Positions 24,527 through 33,597 of a stretch of DNA of 64,000 bases are shown here, in pieces; positions within the stretch are counted from its first letter, which is position 1; each line of letters begins with the position of its first letter. This DNA comes from CAIXLI01 sp964587125 (GTDB lineage: Bacteria; Pseudomonadota; Alphaproteobacteria; UBA9219), in NCBI GenBank assembly GCA_964587125.1, contig CAZPKC010000001.1, positions 124,001 to 188,000 on the forward strand, given 5' to 3'. Under the pieces are notes generated by a model that had not been told where the DNA came from, made no database searches, and worked only from the letters and a program-made list of their open reading frames with translations. The translations under genes and the position numbers were made by a program.

Positions 24527-26130
24527 GATCCCTCTTTTCGCTTATCGACGTTTCTTCTTTCAGAACATATCTCCGGCAAATTTCCGGCTGGAGGCGGTTT
24601 TTCGCGGCCTTTGTTTTCGGCAGCGTCATGATGCTGACGATGCCGCCTTTCAATTTTTTCCCCTTGCTGTGGATTTGCCTGCCCGCGCTCATAACCTTGC
24701 TTCAGGGAACGCAAAATATGAGGCAGGCCTTCGTTGCGGGATGGGGTTTCGCTTTCGGATTTTTTGTCTTCGGCCTTTATTGGATCGCAGCGTCGATGTT
24801 CGTCGATATCCGGCAATTCTGGTGGGCGGTGCCGATTTCCGTCGCCGGTTTGCCCGCTTTCTTCGCACTTTATTACGGCATCGCGGCGGTTGTGGCGCGA
24901 CGCATGGGGCTGTCAGGAATTTCCGGCGCGGTCATTTTCGGCTTGCTGTGGTTTCTGGCCGACTACGCGCGCGGACATTTGCTGACGGGCTTCCCGTGGA
25001 TTTTGCTCGGCTACGCGTTTTCCGGCGTTTTGCCGGTTTTGCAAATCACGAGCGTCATCGGCATCTACGGCTTGACCCTTCTTACGGCCATCGCGGCTTC
25101 CTTGCCCGCCAGCCTCGAAAATAAATCAAAATCCGCGCGCGTTGTTTTCATTTCGAGCCTCGTTTTTTTCGCGGCTTTGGGAGCTTGGGGAGAATTTCGC
25201 CTTCAAACCACCGCTTTGGAAACGACGCCCGGCGTGCGTTTGCGCATCGTCCAGCCGAACGTCGATCAGGCGAAAAAATGGAAAAGCAGCGAGCGCGAAC
25301 GCGGATTCAACGACCTGATCGGTCTTTCGGCGGTCAAGGGCGAAAAGCCGGTCACGGATATTTTCTGGCCGGAAACCGCATCAACTTATTACTTGGGCGA
25401 GGACGCTTTGCACCGCGAGCAAATCGCGGAAAACATTCCTTCGTCGGCCAACGTTATTACCGGTGTCATCCGGCGCGATGCGGAGCCGGACGGAACGACG
25501 CGTTTTTATAATTCGCTGGTCGTGGTCGACGGCTTGGGGCGTCTGGTCGCGGGATACGACAAGGCGCATCTGGTTCCGTTCGGCGAATTCATGCCCTTGC
25601 GCAAATTCATCCCCCTCCGCACGCTGGCCGCCAGCGGGGCGGATTTCACCCCGGGCCCCGGCGTCCGTTCCTTGCGCGTGCTTGGCCTTCCCTTGTTCAG
25701 CCCGTTAATCTGCTACGAAGCCATTTTTCCCGGAAACGTCGTCGATCCCAACGACCGTCCCGATTTTATGGTCAATCTGACTAACGACGGCTGGTATGGA
25801 CATACGACGGGACCCGATCAGCATTTTGCCATCGTGCGCGTGCGGGCTATCGAAGAAGGAATGTCTCTCATCCGCAGCGCCAACACGGGTATTTCCGGCG
25901 TTATCGATCCTTTGGGACGCGTTTTAACGAGGCTCGGAATCGGCGAAAAAGGCTTCATCGACAGCGATCTTCCAAAGCCTTTGCCATTAACTGTATTTGC
26001 AAAATGGAAAGAAGCGTTTGTTTGGATTATATTTTTCGCGCTTTTTTGCGGCGCACATCCAAAATTACAAAAACTAACGCTCAAAAAAATAATTTATGAA
26101 AGAATATATAAATATCTTTTCTTGATTTGA
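24523..26130 (+). CDS. lnt: Apolipoprotein N-acyltransferase
   Basis: A 535-residue inner-membrane enzyme that adds the third acyl chain to lipoproteins. Six or more hydrophobic segments occupy residues 25-210, followed by the nitrilase-type periplasmic domain. The catalytic triad is visible as Glu in FWPETAS, Lys in DKAHLVPFGEF and Cys in ICYEAIFP. A final membrane segment and an unusually AT-rich, basic tail end the protein. The start at 24523 overlaps the pckG stop; the frame is open much further upstream inside pckG but family members start near here. Confidence 0.93.
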   Translation: MRSLFSLIDVSSFRTYLRQISGWRRFFAAFVFGSVMMLTMPPFNFFPLLWICLPALITLLQGTQNMRQAFVAGWGFAFGFFVFGLYWIAASMFVDIRQFWWAVPISVAGLPAFFALYYGIAAVVARRMGLSGISGAVIFGLLWFLADYARGHLLTGFPWILLGYAFSGVLPVLQITSVIGIYGLTLLTAIAASLPASLENKSKSARVVFISSLVFFAALGAWGEFRLQTTALETTPGVRLRIVQPNVDQAKKWKSSERERGFNDLIGLSAVKGEKPVTDIFWPETASTYYLGEDALHREQIAENIPSSANVITGVIRRDAEPDGTTRFYNSLVVVDGLGRLVAGYDKAHLVPFGEFMPLRKFIPLRTLAASGADFTPGPGVRSLRVLGLPLFSPLICYEAIFPGNVVDPNDRPDFMVNLTNDGWYGHTTGPDQHFAIVRVRAIEEGMSLIRSANTGISGVIDPLGRVLTRLGIGEKGFIDSDLPKPLPLTVFAKWKEAFVWIIFFALFCGAHPKLQKLTLKKIIYERIYKYLFLI

Positions 26131-26138
26131 AAAATCAA
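26122..26138. repeat. Inverted repeat at the end of lnt
   Basis: TTGATTT and AAATCAA flank GAA, overlapping the lnt stop codon. It may be a weak terminator or an operator for the downstream regulator; the spacing is wrong for an Fnr site. Confidence 0.35.
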
Positions 26139-26221
26139 ATACTCTACCTACATTAGCAACAAGAGAAGAAATACAACTCGATTGTGTTCGTTGCGGCAAT
26201 TTTTCATACGTGGATATTCAT

Positions 26222-26701
26222 ATGACTGGCACAGATAAAAAGAAGACCAAGAAAACCAAGCTTCGCTCCGAAAACCCTGATCCTGTCGATATTCATGTCG
26301 GATCGCGTTTGCGGATGCGTAGGAATCTTGTCGGCCTGAGTCAGGAACAACTTGGCAAATCCTTGGGCTTGACCTTTCAGCAGATTCAGAAATACGAACG
26401 CGGCATCAACCGCATGGGATCGAGCCGCTTGTTCCAGATCGCGAGGACTTTGTCCGTTCCCGTGGCCTATTTCTTCGAGGAAATTCCCGTATCGTTTTCG
26501 CTTCCGGCGCAGCCCGCCGGGTTCGCCGATAACGACCAAGCTCCTTTGGAAGGCGCCGGCGGGACGGAGAAGCAAGGCGATTATGACATCCTGCGCCGCC
26601 GCGAAACATTGGAATTGATCCGCGCCTACTATCGCATTCAGGACGCCAAGCAGCGCCGCAAAATTTACGAACTTATCCGTTCGATGTCGGACGAAGAATA
26701 A
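26222..26701 (+). CDS. XRE family transcriptional regulator
   Basis: A 159-residue protein with a basic N-terminus rich in Lys and Thr, then an HTH_3 domain at about residues 23-75 (GSRLRMRRNLVGLSQEQLGK, QQIQKYERGINR). Regulators of this length and design are common in alphaproteobacteria, some linked to cell-surface or motility control; the target here is unknown. The ATG at 26222 is used; a GTG at 26210 is in frame. The upstream 90 bp is AT-rich and probably holds the promoter. Confidence 0.85.
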   Translation: MTGTDKKKTKKTKLRSENPDPVDIHVGSRLRMRRNLVGLSQEQLGKSLGLTFQQIQKYERGINRMGSSRLFQIARTLSVPVAYFFEEIPVSFSLPAQPAGFADNDQAPLEGAGGTEKQGDYDILRRRETLELIRAYYRIQDAKQRRKIYELIRSMSDEE

Positions 26702-26703
26702 AT

Positions 26704-26870
26704 AACTAATACCAGCGGGTCTATAAAGTCCGCCCAGCCGTTTGACATCACTCGCTTCCGTCTCTATGCCAAGATGCTTCGGTTCTTCAACCGCTGCCTT
26801 GTTCTTACCGCGCTCACGCAACCGATCGTAACTTCCGCGGGTCACTTCAAGCGTCGGTTGGTATAACCTC
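26704..26870. repeat. Possible small inverted-repeat element
   Basis: The stretch between the XRE gene and the next gene begins TAATACCAGCGGG and ends CGGTTGGTATAA, whose reverse complement is TTATACCAACCG, so the ends form an imperfect terminal inverted repeat. The inside has no gene I can support on either strand. This is what a short non-autonomous transposable element would look like, but there is no clear target duplication. Confidence 0.3.
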
Positions 26871-26882
26871 AAAACATCCGGT

Positions 26883-28400
26883 TTACTTTTTCGCTCCCGA
26901 ACGCGGGATGCGTGGAAACGGTTCCGGCATGGGCGTCGGAAAAGCCCATGTCCGCGATTTTTGTCTTTGAGCGGAAATTTTAGGGCTGGCCGCCGCCTGA
27001 ACAGGCGGTACGCGCGTCGTTTTATGAAGTTTTCCGGAACCTCCGACAAGAACGGTTCTTGGAAAGCTTCCGGACGGGAACAGCCTAAGCATGGAATAAG
27101 TATCCCGCAATCCGTCCTCCGGCCTTTCCCTTTGGCGAAAAACGGTCCGTGGAGAAGCTTTCGGCGGCTGTTGAGTTTCTCGCCGAGGAGTTGATCTCGT
27201 CGTTGTAGCTTCCGTCCGCAGGGTGGAAGCGGGAATGACCGGCTGCGGGATGTTCACAGGCGGCGACACGGGCGTTTCTATTCGGGATGCCGTCCGCAGC
27301 GGCGACGCTGGCGTTCGGGAAGGCTGCGTCCTCGGCGCGGATGCAGAAACGATCGGCCGCGAAACATTCATAAGCGGCGAAGCAAACGAGATTTCCTGCC
27401 TCGGCACGGGCCTTCCCGTCGTTCTCCTGCGGACGGGTTCTTCTTGCGGCGCGGCTTCGAACGACGGCCTTGCGCCCGAAACGGCGGGGGCGACGACGGG
27501 CGGAGCCAATTCCGCGCGCGCCGCTTCTTCGATAGTCGCCTGCGGATAGTGCGCGCGCAAAGCCTGCGCGATTTGCCTGAACCTTAAACGCAAGCGTGGC
27601 GAAAGAGTCGGGTTCGTGACATAAAGCATCAGTTGGCGTTCGAACGCGCGTACCGGCGGAGGCAGCGCCGACAAAGCCGTGACCGTCGAAATTTCCGGCG
27701 TCGAGCGAGGCGGAGCGTTCGGGCTTTGAAGGGAGAGCGCCGTATCGCGCGAAGCCCTATACCGTTGCATAAGCTGGGGCAATTCGTAGAGTTTCGCCTT
27801 CACGCCATCGATGATGCCCGTCTCTTCCGGCGTAAACGGCGGTTCTTCGTAAATCGCGTCGAGAAGGCGCTTCGGCCATTCGAAAATGCCGGTACGAACG
27901 TGCTCGAACAAGGGCAGGTCGTCCTTGATCGTATGATAAAGATAATTCAAGGGACGGCACAAAACCTCGACGCCCTTCGAGACGCGCATCAGATCGACGG
28001 AAGGAAGATCGTGGTGGGGAGAAAGGAAAAAAAGGCGTTCGACGCGGTTTTCGGCGTCGAAAACGACGAAGGAAGACAACGTATCGATATGCGCGGGCGG
28101 CTCGACGCGCTGCGGGGAAATCGTGACGGAAATTTCGACGGCCTGCGCGTATAAGGCTCCCGTCAGGGGATAGACGGCTTCGGCGATTTTGTTGCAAAGC
28201 GCCTGCGCCTCGATTTCCCAATCCTCGAGCGTCGGCCAATGAAGCAGCAAATCTCGGAAAATACGCCCCGCTCCGGTGCGGAAGGTTACGCTTCCCGGAG
28301 CGCGCGCGGCCAGCGCGGCGATGTAGGAAACCAGATCGTCGCTTAACCGCGATTCGCGCGGAACAAAGGCTTCTTCGCCGTTTGGAATTATCGGGGACAT
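26883..28400 (-). CDS. Hypothetical protein with disordered Pro/Arg/Thr-rich tail
   Basis: A 505-residue protein I do not recognise. Residues 1-270 look folded (SDDLVSYIAALAARAPGSVTF, PLNYLYHTIKDDLPLF); residues 300-505 are rich in Pro, Arg, Thr and Ser with repeated ASPLRT/ASTLRT-like phrases and are probably disordered. There is no signal peptide or membrane segment. AAGGAGGGAG upstream fixes the ATG at 28400, although the frame extends to 28460. The nearby HIT gene is on the same strand, 70 bp upstream. Confidence 0.7.
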   Translation of the reverse strand: MSPIIPNGEEAFVPRESRLSDDLVSYIAALAARAPGSVTFRTGAGRIFRDLLLHWPTLEDWEIEAQALCNKIAEAVYPLTGALYAQAVEISVTISPQRVEPPAHIDTLSSFVVFDAENRVERLFFLSPHHDLPSVDLMRVSKGVEVLCRPLNYLYHTIKDDLPLFEHVRTGIFEWPKRLLDAIYEEPPFTPEETGIIDGVKAKLYELPQLMQRYRASRDTALSLQSPNAPPRSTPEISTVTALSALPPPVRAFERQLMLYVTNPTLSPRLRLRFRQIAQALRAHYPQATIEEAARAELAPPVVAPAVSGARPSFEAAPQEEPVRRRTTGRPVPRQEISFASPLMNVSRPIVSASAPRTQPSRTPASPLRTASRIETPVSPPVNIPQPVIPASTLRTEATTTRSTPRRETQQPPKASPRTVFRQRERPEDGLRDTYSMLRLFPSGSFPRTVLVGGSGKLHKTTRVPPVQAAASPKISAQRQKSRTWAFPTPMPEPFPRIPRSGAKK

Positions 28401-28469
28401 TGGCAAATTCTCCCTCCTTTTTAGATGAGCATAGGAAGAAAGGAAATCAATGTTCGGCACACCCTACAT

Positions 28470-28829
28470 TTATTTGGCAAGCAACGGTCCCAAATCTCGC
28501 CCGCCCAGAATATGAACATGATAGTGCGGCACTTCCTGATGCGAATGGGAGCCTGCGTTCGAGATGAGCCTGTAGCCGCGCGACGCGAGGTCCGACTCGG
28601 CGATCACTTTGCCGAGCGCGCGCTCGAAGCCCACGATTTCCGCATCGGACGCGTTCGAGGCGAAATCGCCGTAGGTCGCGTAAGGCCCTTTGGGAATAAC
28701 CAGAATATGAACGGGTGTTTTCGGATGGATGTCATTGAACGCAAGCGCGAACTGATCTTCGTAAATTTTTTTGCAGGGAATTTCTCCGCGCAGGATTTTG
28801 GCGAAAATATTGTTGGAATCATAGCTCAT
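28470..28829 (-). CDS. HIT family hydrolase
   Basis: A 119-residue histidine-triad nucleotide hydrolase of the HinT type. The triad motif HYHVHILGG is at about 105-113, preceded by the usual IFAKILRGEIPCKKIYED start, IHPKTPVHILVIPK and GSHSHQEV. It probably cleaves purine nucleoside phosphoramidates. The family start fits the ATG at 28829; the longer open frame to 28889 adds an atypical N-terminus. Confidence 0.92.
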   Translation of the reverse strand: MSYDSNNIFAKILRGEIPCKKIYEDQFALAFNDIHPKTPVHILVIPKGPYATYGDFASNASDAEIVGFERALGKVIAESDLASRGYRLISNAGSHSHQEVPHYHVHILGGRDLGPLLAK

Positions 28830-28982
28830 GCCCGCCCTCCAAAACAGGAAACCTGCGAAAAGGCTACAAAACCCAAGGCTTTTGCACAAGAGCGTTTGGG
28901 TCGCCTGTGCTGCAACAAAAAGCGGAAGGATTTCTCCCTCCGTTTTTGAATGCCTCCGGCGGCTCGCCGCGCTTTGCGTCAG

Positions 28983-29063
28983 GCTGAGGCGAAAATTGTG
29001 ATTTTTGAGATTTTCGAGTGAGCATCGAAAATCGAGAAAAGCGCAATTTGCAGCCCAGCCTCA
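28983..29063. repeat. Dispersed long-hairpin repeat, copy 1
   Basis: This intergenic sequence shares TGAGGCGAAAATTGTGATTT on its left and AGAAAAGCGC-ATTTGCAGCCCA on its right with a second copy at 31239-31333. The centre differs but is again self-complementary: GATTTTCGA / TCGAAAATC here. With TGAGGC / GCCTCA at the outer ends and AAATTG / CAATTT inside, the whole unit folds into one long imperfect hairpin. It lies between rpsD and the HIT gene. Confidence 0.7.
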
Positions 29064-29073
29064 CGCGCAAGCG

Positions 29074-29688
29074 TTATCTGGAATAGAATTCGATGACCAA
29101 GTTCGGTTCCATCTGCACGGGATAGGGAACGTCGCTCAACGACGGCGTGCGGACGAAGGTTCCCTTCATTTCCTTGTGATCGACCGTGACGTAATCGGGA
29201 ACTTCGCGCTCGGCGAGTTCGGCCGCCGCTAAAACGACGGCGAACTGCTTGGCTTTCGCGCGCAGTTCGATCGTGTCGCCGTCCTTGACCTGATAGGACG
29301 CAATATTGACTCGCTTGCCGTTGACCAGAACGTGGCCGTGGTTGACAAGCTGACGCGCCGCGAAAACCGTAGCGACGAATTTCATGCGATAGACAACGGC
29401 ATCCAGACGCCTTTCGAGCAATTGGATCAGGATTTCACCGTTGTTGCCCTTGCGGCGCATGGCTTCCTGATAATAGCGGCGGAACTGGCGTTCGCCGATG
29501 TTGCCGTAATACCCGCGCAGTTTTTGCTTCGCGTGGAGCTGGACTCCGTAGTCGGAAAGCTTCGTGCGGCGCTGGCCGTGCTGGCCCGGGCGGTAATCGC
29601 GCTTGTTGAGCGGGCTTTTGGGACGGCCCCAGATGTTGACGCTCAAACGGCGGTCGATTTTATGTTTTGATTCAAGGCGCTTTGTCAT
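29074..29688 (-). CDS. rpsD: 30S ribosomal protein S4
   Basis: A 204-residue S4 protein: N-terminal MTKRLESKHKIDRRLSVNIW, the long helical domain and the S4 RNA-binding domain starting RLDAVVYRMKF, with LVNHGHVLVNGKRVNI. S4 is a primary 16S rRNA-binding protein and often represses its own operon. In this genome it stands alone in its unit and is preceded by the same structured leader as rpsB, 22 bp before the ATG; AAAAGGA is the ribosome binding site. Confidence 0.97.
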   Translation of the reverse strand: MTKRLESKHKIDRRLSVNIWGRPKSPLNKRDYRPGQHGQRRTKLSDYGVQLHAKQKLRGYYGNIGERQFRRYYQEAMRRKGNNGEILIQLLERRLDAVVYRMKFVATVFAARQLVNHGHVLVNGKRVNIASYQVKDGDTIELRAKAKQFAVVLAAAELAEREVPDYVTVDHKEMKGTFVRTPSLSDVPYPVQMEPNLVIEFYSR

Positions 29689-29710
29689 GTGTTATCCTTT
29701 TTTAAGAAGT

Positions 29711-29766
29711 GGTCGCGACTACTCTGCGGTACGCTGGCTTCGCCAGCTCCCCGCAACCGTGACTGC
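29711..29766 (-). promoter_or_regulatory. Conserved structured leader of rpsD
   Basis: Read on the minus strand the element is GCAGTCACGGTTGCGGG, then the hairpin AGCTGGCGAAGCCAGC, then GTA and CCGCAGAGTAGTCGCGACC. TTGCGG pairs with CCGCAG around the hairpin. The same element, with a different but equally paired hairpin, precedes rpsB on the other strand. It ends about 22 bp upstream of the rpsD start. Confidence 0.7.
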
Positions 29767-29893
29767 TCCTGTTGTCCCGATAGTTTTCCAAAACCTTTTT
29801 GGAAACGGGTTAACCCATTTAGGGTTAAACGCTTTCTCGGGAAGAGGCGCGGGTTATAGGCGAAATCGGCACGAAAAGTCAAATAGGTGCGAT
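29767..29893. other. Upstream region of rpsD
   Basis: No gene is seen. CCAAAACC-TTTTTGG and GGGTTAACCCATTTAGGGTTAA give short overlapping palindromic stretches that could be promoter or leader structure of rpsD; no clear -10/-35 pair can be picked. Confidence 0.3.
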
Positions 29894-30265
29894 TCAGCCC
29901 AGATTCGCTTCCGGCAGAATGGCTTCCATCAGGGCTTTATATATTGGCGCCATTTCTTCAGGCTTGGAAGAGGCAAACACAACCCCATCGAACCGCTCGG
30001 ACGAAGTGTCGGAATAAACACTCACTTTTGCTTTTCCGGCGGAATGATTATTTACCCATTTTAGAATCTTCTCTTCAGCATCGTCCCATTTATGGGAAAG
30101 GGTTCCCCCGTTAATAAGATCAATATTTATGCTACAATTGCTAAGAGAAACATAACTGAGCTTAACTTGCTTTATCTGATTTAACGGAATTTGAATATTA
30201 CAAACCTCTCGCACAACTTTGACAAAAAGATTTCCGGCTTCCTCCTCATTCAAAGTGATTCTCAT
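29894..30265 (-). CDS. Hypothetical protein (123 aa)
   Basis: A small acidic-to-neutral cytoplasmic protein starting MRITLNEEEAGNLFVKVVRE. It has no recognisable motif; alternating strands and a C-terminal helix (EEMAPIYKALMEAI) suggest a compact alpha/beta fold. The gene is AT-richer than its neighbours, a sign of possible transfer. AAAGGAG upstream gives a convincing ribosome binding site. It stands alone between rpsD and the hydrolase gene. Confidence 0.7.
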   Translation of the reverse strand: MRITLNEEEAGNLFVKVVREVCNIQIPLNQIKQVKLSYVSLSNCSINIDLINGGTLSHKWDDAEEKILKWVNNHSAGKAKVSVYSDTSSERFDGVVFASSKPEEMAPIYKALMEAILPEANLG

Positions 30266-30377
30266 ATCAAATCTCCTTTCAATATTATTTGGTTCGTATC
30301 TTACTCAAAAACACGCCTAAAAATTTCTACTTGAATTCCTACAACTTTTTTTCTCAACAAACAATTTGGAATTATGG

Positions 30378-31157
30378 TTAATTTGCCGGAAAAGTGCCGA
30401 TCAGCCAGCCCATAATTTCTCTAACGACTTCCGGCCAAGAGGCATCCACCATCACGCCGTGAGGAACGCCGCGAAGGACTTTGCTTTGGCCTTTCCAGAA
30501 TTGGGCTTCGTACCTGCACTCGAATTCCGGAACGAACGCATCCTCGTCGCCGCCGAGCGCGAGCGTCGGCACACGCGTTTTCGGAATCCTGAAATCGGGC
30601 CAGCTTGCTTCCAGCAAAACGCGCGAGGATTCGCGTTGAAGGGGTTGAAACGGTTCGTCCGTTTTCTCGGCCCCTTTTTTATCGCTGAAAAAGGCGTTTT
30701 TGATCACGCGCATGTCGGCGTGGGCAGGCCCCATCGTCATGAGCAAGCTTAACTGCAAAGCCAAGACGGGGCTGCGCGTCGCAACGTGATGCATCGAGCC
30801 TTGAAGCCCCAAAAGAGACGGCGACGAGAGAAGCACGAGCCCGTTAACCGGATGGTCGAGCGCAAATTTCTGCGCGAGGTAGCCGCCCAGCGAATGCCCG
30901 ATAAGAACGGGCGCGGTTTTGAAAAGCTTCGTTCCCGCTTCGATATCCTCGAGGTAATCCGCGATGCCGAAACTGTCGATTTTTTCGATGCCTTCGCTCT
31001 GGCCGTGGCCGCGCAAGGAAATCGCCGCGCCGTGCCAGCCCGCGTGGCAAAAGACCGGAAGAAAAAACTTATTCCAGACCGCTGCTCCGCAATAAGAGCC
31101 GTGGATGAACAAAAGCGGCGGCTTGCCGTTTGGAGAACCAAAAGAAATAACTTCCAT
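30378..31157 (-). CDS. Alpha/beta hydrolase
   Basis: A 259-residue alpha/beta-fold hydrolase. The oxyanion segment LLFIHGSYCGAAVW, the nucleophile elbow GHSLGG (serine at about residue 89), the acid in LGGDEDAFVP and the histidine in GVPHGVM are all in place. There is no signal peptide. The substrate, an ester or amide, cannot be told. It is on the same strand as and upstream of no obvious partner; a dispersed hairpin repeat separates it from the Aas-like gene. Confidence 0.85.
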   Translation of the reverse strand: MEVISFGSPNGKPPLLFIHGSYCGAAVWNKFFLPVFCHAGWHGAAISLRGHGQSEGIEKIDSFGIADYLEDIEAGTKLFKTAPVLIGHSLGGYLAQKFALDHPVNGLVLLSSPSLLGLQGSMHHVATRSPVLALQLSLLMTMGPAHADMRVIKNAFFSDKKGAEKTDEPFQPLQRESSRVLLEASWPDFRIPKTRVPTLALGGDEDAFVPEFECRYEAQFWKGQSKVLRGVPHGVMVDASWPEVVREIMGWLIGTFPAN

Positions 31158-31238
31158 TTCAGGGAACTTTCAGATCGGGCGGGAAGAAAATCGCGTAGAG
31201 GGAACTGCATTCTAGGGCGAGGTTTTAATTTAGCAAGC

Positions 31239-31333
31239 TTGAGGCGAAAATTGTGATTTTCTGAATTTTTGCGTGGAGCGTGCCGGAGCGCACGTGATCA
31301 GCAAAAATTCAGAAAAGCGCGATTTGCAGCCCA
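31239..31333. repeat. Dispersed long-hairpin repeat, copy 2
   Basis: Second copy of the repeat at 28983-29063, with the same flanks and a different central hairpin: CTGAATTTTTGC / GCAAAAATTCAG is a perfect 12-bp pair around a GC-rich inner stem. Its left side is further bordered by TTTAGC, matching GCTAAA at 31329-31334 next to the end of the Aas-like gene. Confidence 0.7.
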
Positions 31334-31339
31334 AGATCG

Positions 31340-33538
31340 CTAAATTGAACCCTCGTTTAAAGACTCTTCAGCTACCTGTTTCGCGCGGATATAGTCCGTC
31401 TTGCCCGAACCAAGCAACGGAATCTGATCGACCTTGACAAGCTTGCGCGGCATCGACAGTTCCGTAAGGCCGTACGAACGGATTTGCTCGGCCAACGCGC
31501 CGAGAGTTACGTCATCGGATTCCGTCAGAAGGACGACCATTTCCCCCTTGCGCTCGTGCGGCACGCTCACGGCGACGTGGCGCGCGGCAGGCCACAGCGC
31601 GCAGACGACGGCTTCGATCGCGCCCAACGGGATCATCTCGCCCGCGACTTTCGCAAACCGCTTCGTGCGGCCGAGAATCGTGATAAAACCGTCCTCGTCG
31701 ATCGAAACGACGTCGCCCGTGTTGTACCAGCCGTCTTCCGGCGGCTGGATGACGCCGGGCTTTTCGGCTTTGACGTAGCCCAGCATCACGTTGATGCCGC
31801 GAACGACCAGTTCGGCGCCGTTCTTGATCCCTTCGACCGGATGCAGCTTCACGTCGATGCAGGAAAGAGCGCGCCCTATGGTTCCCGCCTTGTAGTACAT
31901 GGGGGAATTGACGCTGATGACCGGCGAGGCTTCGGTCGTTCCGTAGCCTTCGAAAAGACGCACGCCGAACTTTTCGGCCCAGACGCGCCGCGTTTCGGGC
32001 TTGATCTTTTCCGCGCCGCCGATGACGAAGCGCAGAAAATAAAAATCATGCGGCGTCGCGTTTTTCTCATAGTTGGCGAGAAACGTGTCCGTTCCCAGAA
32101 GAAGCGTCGAGCCTGTATCGTAAACCAGCTCCGGAATGTCGTGATAGCGGAGCGGCGACGGGAACAAAAACGCCCGCGTGCCCATGAACAACGGCATGAA
32201 GAAGCCGAGCGTCAGCCCGAAGGAATGGAACATCGGCAGGCACGCGAACGCGCTGTCGCGCGGCGTGAATCCTATCCGCACCGCCGTTTGGATTCCGTTG
32301 GCAACGATGTTGATGTGGCTCAACATGACGCCTTTGGGCTTTCCTTCCGTGCCGGAGGTGAAAAGCATCAAAGCGGGCGCTTTCGCGTCTTTGGAAAGGC
32401 CGCAGGCGGCGATCGAGACGGGCAGATGCGCCTTGGCGCATCCGATCAAACGATCGAGGCTTGTCAAAGAACACAGTGCGTCTTCAAGATAAAGGACTTT
32501 TATCTTTTCCTTTTCCAAAGCCTCGACGATGGGCGCGAGATGTTGCGCGTCGACGAAAGCGCGCAAGGCTATAACCGTTCTTACCTGCGCCATCTGGCAC
32601 GCCTGCACGATGCGCACGGGACCTGAGGTGAAATTGACCATCGCCACGACGCGGTCCAGCGCCTGAACGGCGAAGATCGTCGTCGCGTTCGGGATGCCGT
32701 TGGGCATCATGATGCCGATGCATTTTTCCGATCTGTTTGTCGCGCGAGCGATCCCGCGCGCCAGAGAGAAAAATCTTGCGACGAACGCGTCGTGCGTCAG
32801 GGGTTTGCGCGCGGCGTCTTCCAGAATGACGTTGCACCCTCCGCGCACGCTGCGCGTTTCGAGCAACTGGCGTAGCATTGTCGTATAGGAAACTCCTTCG
32901 ATCATCGTGCGTTCCATCAGATCGTACATCGCGGTTCCCGCGACCTTGCGGCGCTTGTGGCCTTTGACTTCCTCAGGCAACGACAAGCGCGTGGGCGGAA
33001 GAATCGTGAGCGTAAACTTGGGGAAAAGCCTGCGCCTGACGACGCCGCCGAGCGCCGAAAACAGGCTGTACTGCGGACCGTCTATTTTGATGGGAAGGAT
33101 TTCGGCTCCGGCTTTATCCGCTATCATGCCCGGGCTTTCGTAGACCTTCATCAGCCCTCCCGTCGTCGTCAGGCGGCCTTCCGGGAAGATCATGCATTTC
33201 CGCCCCTGTTTAAGGGCATCGACCATTTTCTTCGCCGTCATCGGGTTTGCCTGATCGAGCGAGAAATCTTCTCCGACGTGCCAATAGGGCTTCAGCCACC
33301 AACGCTGCGCGAGCTGCGCCTGCGTCGCGAACAAGATGCGCCCCGGCAGAAAAGCCGACAAAAGGACGGCGTCGATGATCGAAACGTGGTTGGCGACGAT
33401 CAGAACCCTGTCTCCCGCTTTACGGAAATTTTCGAGCCCGCGCACCTCGACGCGGAAGCAAAGGCGCAAGAAAAGGCGAACGAGAAAAAACGGAAGGGTT
33501 TTACGGAGATAATCGGAAATTCTGGCGTTCATAAGCAT
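31340..33538 (-). CDS. Acyl-[ACP] synthetase / acylglycerophosphoethanolamine acyltransferase (Aas-like)
   Basis: A 732-residue fusion. Residues 1-215 form a PlsC-type acyltransferase with the NHVSIID (HX4D) motif near residue 51 and FPEGRLT near 119. Residues about 230-732 are an AMP-forming acyl-CoA/ACP synthetase with the P-loop TSGTEGKPKG, the YGTTEASP motif and a final YIRAK lysine region. Together the two would activate a fatty acid and reacylate lysophospholipid at the inner membrane, as Aas does in E. coli. The lysophospholipid transporter domain seen in some fusions is absent. Confidence 0.9.
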   Translation of the reverse strand: MLMNARISDYLRKTLPFFLVRLFLRLCFRVEVRGLENFRKAGDRVLIVANHVSIIDAVLLSAFLPGRILFATQAQLAQRWWLKPYWHVGEDFSLDQANPMTAKKMVDALKQGRKCMIFPEGRLTTTGGLMKVYESPGMIADKAGAEILPIKIDGPQYSLFSALGGVVRRRLFPKFTLTILPPTRLSLPEEVKGHKRRKVAGTAMYDLMERTMIEGVSYTTMLRQLLETRSVRGGCNVILEDAARKPLTHDAFVARFFSLARGIARATNRSEKCIGIMMPNGIPNATTIFAVQALDRVVAMVNFTSGPVRIVQACQMAQVRTVIALRAFVDAQHLAPIVEALEKEKIKVLYLEDALCSLTSLDRLIGCAKAHLPVSIAACGLSKDAKAPALMLFTSGTEGKPKGVMLSHINIVANGIQTAVRIGFTPRDSAFACLPMFHSFGLTLGFFMPLFMGTRAFLFPSPLRYHDIPELVYDTGSTLLLGTDTFLANYEKNATPHDFYFLRFVIGGAEKIKPETRRVWAEKFGVRLFEGYGTTEASPVISVNSPMYYKAGTIGRALSCIDVKLHPVEGIKNGAELVVRGINVMLGYVKAEKPGVIQPPEDGWYNTGDVVSIDEDGFITILGRTKRFAKVAGEMIPLGAIEAVVCALWPAARHVAVSVPHERKGEMVVLLTESDDVTLGALAEQIRSYGLTELSMPRKLVKVDQIPLLGSGKTDYIRAKQVAEESLNEGSI

Positions 33539-33597
33539 ACCCTATAGTGAGGGAGGGGGGACGGGCAGTTTGCCTCTTTGAGCGGCTTTGATAAAGA

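Noticed and set aside
26122..26138. Fnr-type site before the XRE regulator
   Set aside because: TTGAT and ATCAA are separated by seven bases rather than four, and the repeat overlaps the lnt stop codon.
26204..27049. Minus-strand frame of 281 codons across the XRE gene and the following intergenic space
   Set aside because: Most of it is antisense to the XRE regulator; only the intergenic part could be coding and it shows no recognisable domain.
31484..32626. Open frame of 380 codons on the plus strand
   Set aside because: It is antisense to the Aas-like gene and has low-complexity Arg/Asp/His composition without motifs.
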